From NCBI GenBank assembly GCA_029942205.1, contig JAOZTL010000104.1:1-8971 (forward strand): a DNA stretch of 8,971 bases, written 5' to 3'. Under the pieces are notes generated by a model. That model saw nothing but the letters and a program-made list of their open reading frames with translations, had not been told where the DNA came from and did not search any database. Numbering within the stretch: position 1 is the stretch's first letter; every line of letters begins with the position of its first letter. This stretch comes from Bacteroidales bacterium. GTDB lineage: Bacteria; Bacteroidota; Bacteroidia; Bacteroidales; JAOZTL01. A program made the translations under genes and the position numbers. Below, one piece after another: positions 5,273 to 8,971 of this stretch.

Positions 5273-5282
5273 TTCGACCTTA
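5243..5282 (-). repeat. Dispersed palindromic repeat, copy 10 (upstream of the hydrolase)
   Basis: The minus strand reads TAAGGTCGAAGTCTT then TTTTTCATGTTGCTTG and TGCACTTGTGAA. In the hydrolase sense it ends with GACCTTA, 14 bases before the ATG at 5297. The inner stem is imperfect (AAGGTC against GTCTT). The distal CACAAGTGCAC corresponds to the second palindrome of the copies at 1645 and 3990. Confidence 0.7.
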
Positions 5283-5296
5283 CTTAATATAAATTT

Positions 5297-6496
5297 ATGT
5301 CTGAAAAAACAAACAAAAAATCGTTCGATTTACGAGAAAATGGAAATTTAACTGTGGATACCATCACAGGAATAACCGATATTGTAGAAGCTCTACATGC
5401 AAAAATAATTAGCTTGGGAGGACTTCTCAATACAGCGGACAACAACCGAACGAAAGGTATTACGGGCATGGTTTATCGGATTATCCGTTCGCTTACCAAA
5501 TTGTTTGGCGGCGGAGTGGATGCTTTGCTCGACAAACTAATCGTGGAGCTGAAAACCAAGGAATCATCCTTCGGGCGAGAAGCTGTTCTGTCGGCTCTCA
5601 ATGGCGTATTGGGCGATTACTTGATAACTAAAAATAATACTCTCGCCATTCCAATGACATTTCGTAAGGACGGAAAGCCTGCAAATATTCAAACTATTGC
5701 AAATGAACTAAAACAATCTGACGGGAAACTGTTGCTATTGGTACACGGATCGTGTATGAACGATTTGCAATGGAATAGGCAAGAACACAACCATGGTGAG
5801 GCGTTGGCTAAAGAAATGGGATTTGTTCCTATTTATTTGCATTATAATACAGGGCTACATGTTTCTGAAAACGGGAGAGCATTTTCATTACAAATAGAAA
5901 CTCTCATGAAACAATTGCCACAAACAAGCGAATTGTTTATTTTGGGACATAGCATGGGAGGACTTATTACTCGAAGTGCCTGCTATTATGCTCAAACAAA
6001 TAATAATGCATGGCTGAAAAGCCTCAAAAAAATAGTGTTTTTAGGTACACCGCATCATGGTGCGCCTCTCGAAAAAGGAGGCAATTGGATTGATCTTATT
6101 CTGGATGCCAATCCGTATAGTGCGCCGTTTTCACGTTTAGGAAAAATCCGTAGCTGTGGAATTACTGACATGCGCTATGGCAATATTACCGATCAAGATT
6201 GGACGGGGCGAGACCGATTTAAAGACCAAGGCGATGCTCGCATTCCTGTGCCGCTACCCCAAAATGTGGTGTGCTATACTATCGCAGCAACGCTTGCCAA
6301 AGAATCATCCAAAATTGGAGATAAGCTAATCGGCGACGGACTTGTTACTCTCGAAAGTGCTTTGGGAAAACATAAAAATTCGGCATTTAATCTTGCATTT
6401 CCTGTCGAAAATCAACGAATCATACGAAATATAGGACATACCGATTTGCTCAACAACTCGGAAGTGTATAAAATAATAAAAGAATGGATAAGCTGA
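5297..6496 (+). CDS. Alpha/beta-hydrolase, lipase/PGAP1-like
   Basis: 399 residues. Residues about 1-135 form an N-terminal helical region (DTITGITDIVEALHAKI, GGGVDALLDKL, REAVLSALNGVLGD) that I recognise as part of a conserved bacterial hydrolase family rather than a separate gene. The catalytic alpha/beta-hydrolase domain follows: oxyanion segment LLVHGSCMND (147-156), QWNRQEHNHG, nucleophile elbow GHSMGG with Ser219, lipase-like FLGTPHHGAPLEKGGN (248-263), candidate acid Asp347 in IGDGLV, and candidate catalytic His381 in NIGHTDLL. It probably hydrolyses an ester, but the substrate is unknown. No signal peptide, so cytoplasmic. First gene of a two-gene unit, with the next ATG 22 bases downstream and no repeat between them. 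A palindromic repeat lies 14 bases before the ATG. Confidence 0.82.
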   Translation: MSEKTNKKSFDLRENGNLTVDTITGITDIVEALHAKIISLGGLLNTADNNRTKGITGMVYRIIRSLTKLFGGGVDALLDKLIVELKTKESSFGREAVLSALNGVLGDYLITKNNTLAIPMTFRKDGKPANIQTIANELKQSDGKLLLLVHGSCMNDLQWNRQEHNHGEALAKEMGFVPIYLHYNTGLHVSENGRAFSLQIETLMKQLPQTSELFILGHSMGGLITRSACYYAQTNNNAWLKSLKKIVFLGTPHHGAPLEKGGNWIDLILDANPYSAPFSRLGKIRSCGITDMRYGNITDQDWTGRDRFKDQGDARIPVPLPQNVVCYTIAATLAKESSKIGDKLIGDGLVTLESALGKHKNSAFNLAFPVENQRIIRNIGHTDLLNNSEVYKIIKEWIS

Positions 6497-6518
6497 AATT
6501 AATTATTCAATAATAATA

Positions 6519-7799
6519 ATGAACAATTCAATAAATTACATGAAATTAAATACAAGTATTTCTTTTTTGAAACTATTTTTTATCATTTTATTTACTCCAA
6601 CAATGTTTATTGCTTGTAGCGATAAGAATAAGCAAATAGAACCCATAGCACCCATTATTCATTCGGATTATACTACCGATGGATTAAGCATTTCCTTGAA
6701 TATTTCGGTTACGCCAGCAGAGCATGCCATCAAACGAGTAAACATCTATTGGGGAGCAAAAGGAGTAGTAAACTATATCATTCTGAAAGATTTTGAATCC
6801 ATCCATAGAACCAACAGCTACTTACAAGCTGGCGAATATGACATAGCCATTTTAACTGTTGATGAATTAAACAATACTTTCAGCGATACGGTAACGGTAC
6901 AAGTGGATTTTAATGAAACTTCGCTTGCAGGTATTCGAGAAAATATGTACAAAACAAATGATGATGAATTATTAATATTAACCATCAATTTGCATACGTA
7001 CCAAGAAACACAACAAAACGAAAAATTCCGATTAGTGGCGGATGCTATTGCCAAGCTGGATATCGATTTTGTATTGTTTCAAGAATGTGCTCAAAATAAA
7101 AATATGCCAATCGTAGATGGAATAATTCGTCAAGACAACATGGCATTACTCATCACCAAAGATATTACAGATAGGTATCAAGTAGATTATAATTTTGTGT
7201 GGGACTGGGCACATTATGGCTGGACGATTTGGGAGGAAGGCGTAGCAATACTATCCAAACATACACTGCTGGAAAACGAAAGTAGGTACGTTTCCTTAGG
7301 CACAAGTACGAGCAATATCGAATCACGAAAAATTATTTATGGAGCTTACCAATTACCGAATGGCAATCGTATAAATCTATTTTCGGTACACACACATTGG
7401 CGGCTTTCCGAAACCGATCAGGAACAAAACCAACAAATAGCAAACATTATACAAATGGCTGATGAAAAAACGGCTCTTGCCCCTGCTGCATTTCTTCTGG
7501 TAGGTGGCGATTTTAATGCCAATGCTACCAGTGAATTTCCATGGAACGAAGCATATACGAATATGATGCAAAATGGTAATTTTACCGATTCATTTCTCGA
7601 AGCAAATCCCGATGCCAACAGCAACCCAAACGGATACAACACCGTTAAAGGCGATTTTCCTGGAAGAATTGATTATATTTTTGTTCGTCAGCATGCTGAT
7701 TACGAAATTGTGGATGCACAAATTTTATTCAAACCAGACGTAATTGGTCAAGTATCTGATCATTATGGTGTTTTGACAAAAATACGACTGGTGCAGTAA
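6519..7799 (+). CDS. Lipoprotein with Ig/fibronectin-like N-domain and endonuclease/exonuclease/phosphatase domain
   Basis: 426 residues. Lipoprotein signal with the acylated Cys33 in FIACSDK. Residues about 45-132 look like a beta-sandwich domain (alternating hydrophobic strands, VNIYWGAKG, YLQAGEYDIAILTVD), reminiscent of DUF4998- or fibronectin-type modules. Residues about 150-426 are an EEP (DNase I-like) domain: TINLHTY with Asn157, FQEC with metal-binding Glu189, SVHTHW with His291, GGDFNAN with Asp331/Asn333, RIDYIFV with Asp385, and SDHYG with Asp414/His415. All metal and catalytic positions are present, so it is a likely active Mg-dependent phosphodiesterase acting on nucleic acid, phospholipid or inositol phosphate outside the cytoplasm. 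An alternative start at 6540 (Met8) would give a more compact signal peptide. Cotranscribed with the upstream hydrolase. Confidence 0.85.
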   Translation: MNNSINYMKLNTSISFLKLFFIILFTPTMFIACSDKNKQIEPIAPIIHSDYTTDGLSISLNISVTPAEHAIKRVNIYWGAKGVVNYIILKDFESIHRTNSYLQAGEYDIAILTVDELNNTFSDTVTVQVDFNETSLAGIRENMYKTNDDELLILTINLHTYQETQQNEKFRLVADAIAKLDIDFVLFQECAQNKNMPIVDGIIRQDNMALLITKDITDRYQVDYNFVWDWAHYGWTIWEEGVAILSKHTLLENESRYVSLGTSTSNIESRKIIYGAYQLPNGNRINLFSVHTHWRLSETDQEQNQQIANIIQMADEKTALAPAAFLLVGGDFNANATSEFPWNEAYTNMMQNGNFTDSFLEANPDANSNPNGYNTVKGDFPGRIDYIFVRQHADYEIVDAQILFKPDVIGQVSDHYGVLTKIRLVQ

Positions 7800-8085
7800 A
7801 TTGACTCCTAAATTTAAAGAATAAAAAGAAGCAATAAATAAAATTATGATAACAAACGACAAAACTGCCGTTGAAAACATTCATAAACATTTAAGGAACA
7901 TAAATTAAATAATATATCACAGTTATACTCGTTTATTTGTCCTTTAACTTCCTTAAAAAAATCCTTTAATAGCGATGCTATTGGCAGATTTTTTAAGTCG
8001 TTAAAGAACAAAGCAACTTCACCTAATATTATAGTTTATTTAATTTATGTTCCTTAGCGGCCAGAAACTGCATAAGCAAGAGACC
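7800..8085. other. Convergent intergenic region
   Basis: Lies between the stop of the EEP lipoprotein (plus) and the stop of the GldL-related gene (minus). It holds a weak hairpin AACGACA/TGCCGTT (7855-7872, one mismatch), a 20-codon ORF from ATG at 7846 (MITNDKTAVENIHKHLRNIN) that runs into the inverted-repeat element, the 165-bp element itself (7892-8056), and a decayed repeat copy at 8069-8088. Nothing else is supported. Confidence 0.6.
7892..8056. mobile_element. MITE-like 165-bp element with 21-bp perfect terminal inverted repeats and nested hairpin
   Basis: Left end begins TAAGGAACATAAATTAAAT (7892-7912). The right end (8036-8056) is its exact reverse complement over 21 bases. Inside, all dyads share the same centre (about 7975): TTTGT-CTTTAAC at 7936-7948 with GTTAAAG-ACAAA at 8000-8012 (one mismatch), TTAAAAAAATC at 7953-7963 with GATTTTTTAAG at 7987-7997, and a central AATAGC-GAT-GCTATT (7968-7982). 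The transcript from either strand would fold as one long hairpin, fitting a bidirectional terminator between convergent genes. There is no transposase and no obvious target-site duplication (left flank ends ACATT, right flank GCGGC), so mobility is inferred from the perfect terminal repeats. Confidence 0.65.
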
Positions 8086-8088
8086 CTA
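8069..8088 (-). repeat. Possible deleted copy of the palindromic repeat at the GldL-related stop codon
   Basis: The minus strand reads TAGGGTCTCTTGCTTATGCA, starting with the TAG stop of the GldL-related gene. The first part resembles TAAGGTCT and the last 11 bases, TTGCTTATGCA, equal the end of the copy after the dehydrogenase stop (5132-5142). The middle (second stem arm and T-run) would have been deleted. Confidence 0.35.
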
Positions 8089-8971
8089 CTTCCTGACATT
8101 TAATAAAGCCATATAACGTAGCAAAAGCGCATTGCTTTCTATTTCGTTCAAAATAACAAACACTAAGCTTACATTTTTATGCTCAAACATATAATATTCC
8201 CACGGAACGATTTCGCCATAGTCAGGAATAATGTGATCGCTTGTATTCAATAATAGCTGTGCTTGATCTGCCACCATAAAGATACTCTCGTGCTCTACAA
8301 TAAACTCCCTATGCTTATCCAATGTAGCTTTCAGCCGATTATTTTCTTGTTCCAAAATTAATATCTGACCTGTAATATCCCTGTTTTCAAGCTGTTTGGC
8401 ATTCAATTGGCTAATTTCATCCACTCCAGCGGCTTCGAGCAAACTCATTTTTATGCTTTCGGTCGTTTGAACAATGTCCTCGGATTGTTTGATAAATTGA
8501 TCGACAATTGCTTTCCTTTCGCTTTCCAGCGCTGGGAGTACAAGTTCAAAATCACTCGTTACTTGTCGGCTTTTTGTTTGTGTTTCGATGAATGTTCGGT
8601 CAAAATCAACCACCTCTGCCGAGCGTGGCATCATGCCTTGGATTCCTACCGCTAACACTACAACCGTTAAGATCATGTAATCGATTGCCCGAAATGCATT
8701 TTCGGGTTTCTCTTTTTTTAGTGCCGATGTAATCGAAAAGATAAATAAAAGAATGGCAAGAATAATAAAACCTGGATAGAATAAGACATTAGCACCAGGC
8801 CAATGAAGAATCTTAAACAAACTACCAACAGATAATAACTCCAGCGAAAATCCACCAACGATTATAAAAGACAAATTCATTCCTGTTTTTATGGAACTGA
8901 CGATGTACATAATAATAAAAAAGGGAACTCCCCCTCCCAAGCTTATCAATAATAAAATACTTGCTCCAGGC
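8086..8971 (-). CDS. GldL-related membrane protein (5' end cut by window edge)
   Basis: Minus-strand gene open to the right edge. The reading frame continues past an internal TTG at 8949 to the last base, so the true start is outside the window. About 294 residues are visible. Four hydrophobic segments lie at roughly visible residues 1-24, 33-51, 60-83 and 94-110. KILHWPGA (visible 53-60) is the signature of the GldL N-terminal membrane domain (gliding motor / type IX secretion proton channel subunit and its relatives). The edge reads PGAS preceded by a codon ending in G, as expected for Trp, so a second HWPGA motif probably sits at the edge, suggesting a duplicated unit. The C-terminal half (about 160-235) is a proline-free, charged, coiled-coil-like region (LEQENNRLKATLDKHREF). 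No gldK, gldM or gldN is visible, so it may be a GldL paralogue rather than GldL itself. Confidence 0.7.
   Translation of the reverse strand, partial: PGASILLLISLGGGVPFFIIMYIVSSIKTGMNLSFIIVGGFSLELLSVGSLFKILHWPGANVLFYPGFIILAILLFIFSITSALKKEKPENAFRAIDYMILTVVVLAVGIQGMMPRSAEVVDFDRTFIETQTKSRQVTSDFELVLPALESERKAIVDQFIKQSEDIVQTTESIKMSLLEAAGVDEISQLNAKQLENRDITGQILILEQENNRLKATLDKHREFIVEHESIFMVADQAQLLLNTSDHIIPDYGEIVPWEYYMFEHKNVSLVFVILNEIESNALLLRYMALLNVRK

Noticed and set aside
293..5282. The repeats as integron attC sites with gene cassettes
   Set aside because: Copies are too short, lack the GTTRRRY/RYYYAAC core pairs, occur in both orientations, and flank a housekeeping gene (nadC). No integrase is present.
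7892..8056. Target-site duplication around the 165-bp element
   Set aside because: Flanks ACATT and GCGGC share no direct repeat. Either none was made or it has decayed.
8407..8655. Plus-strand ORF of 82 codons at 8407-8655
   Set aside because: It lies within the coiled-coil part of the GldL-related gene on the other strand and has no features of its own.
8086..8949. GldL-related gene starting at TTG 8949
   Set aside because: The frame remains open to the window edge with membrane-protein sequence (PGASILLL), so the TTG is an internal Leu codon.

Overview
The window looks like chromosomal DNA from an AT-rich Bacteroidota species, probably of the Cytophagales/Chitinophagales/Saprospiria type. 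The evidence is a GldL-type membrane protein with the KxxHWPGA motif, Bacteroidota-style -7 promoter elements (TAnnTTTG, e.g. TACCTTTG at 4118 and TATCTTTG on the minus strand at 3943), AT-rich leaders without clear Shine-Dalgarno sites, and several Sec-exported proteins or lipoproteins. There is no phage, IS transposase, CRISPR array, tRNA or rRNA.

Layout: 1-317 is non-coding with several small inverted repeats. Three minus-strand genes follow. These are a class-I glutamine-amidotransferase-like (BPL_N type) lipoprotein with a HEAT-like tail (318-1454), a secreted Ntn-hydrolase of the choloylglycine hydrolase/C45 acyltransferase group (1686-2921) and nadC for NAD synthesis (3053-3901). Next come plus-strand genes: a short-chain dehydrogenase (4188-5111), then a two-gene unit of an alpha/beta-hydrolase (5297-6496) and an endonuclease/exonuclease/phosphatase-fold lipoprotein (6519-7799). 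A 165-bp transposase-less inverted-repeat element (7892-8056) lies before the convergent, right-truncated GldL-related gene (8086 to the window edge). The genes do not form one pathway. Most are separate transcription units.

The most striking feature is a dispersed palindromic repeat found at nearly every transcription-unit boundary but absent inside the one clear operon. Its core is TAAGGTCTTCGACCTT (stem AAGGTC, loop TTC, stem GACCTT) followed by a T-rich tail TTTGATGTTGC, and some copies carry a second CACAC/GTGTG palindrome. I count about nine good and three degenerate copies. Two regularities stand out. For three genes the TAA stop codon is exactly the first triplet of a copy (318-320, 1686-1688, 5109-5111), and nadC ends with a TAG inside another. 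Copies before starts and after stops are in opposite orientation, so most genes are bracketed by inverted copies, or equivalently the 120-220 bp spacers have inverted-repeat ends. They may be Rho-independent terminators spread as a repeat family, a MITE/REP-like element, ends of invertible spacers, or mRNA-end pairing sequences. The sequence alone does not decide, but the pattern itself is directly visible.
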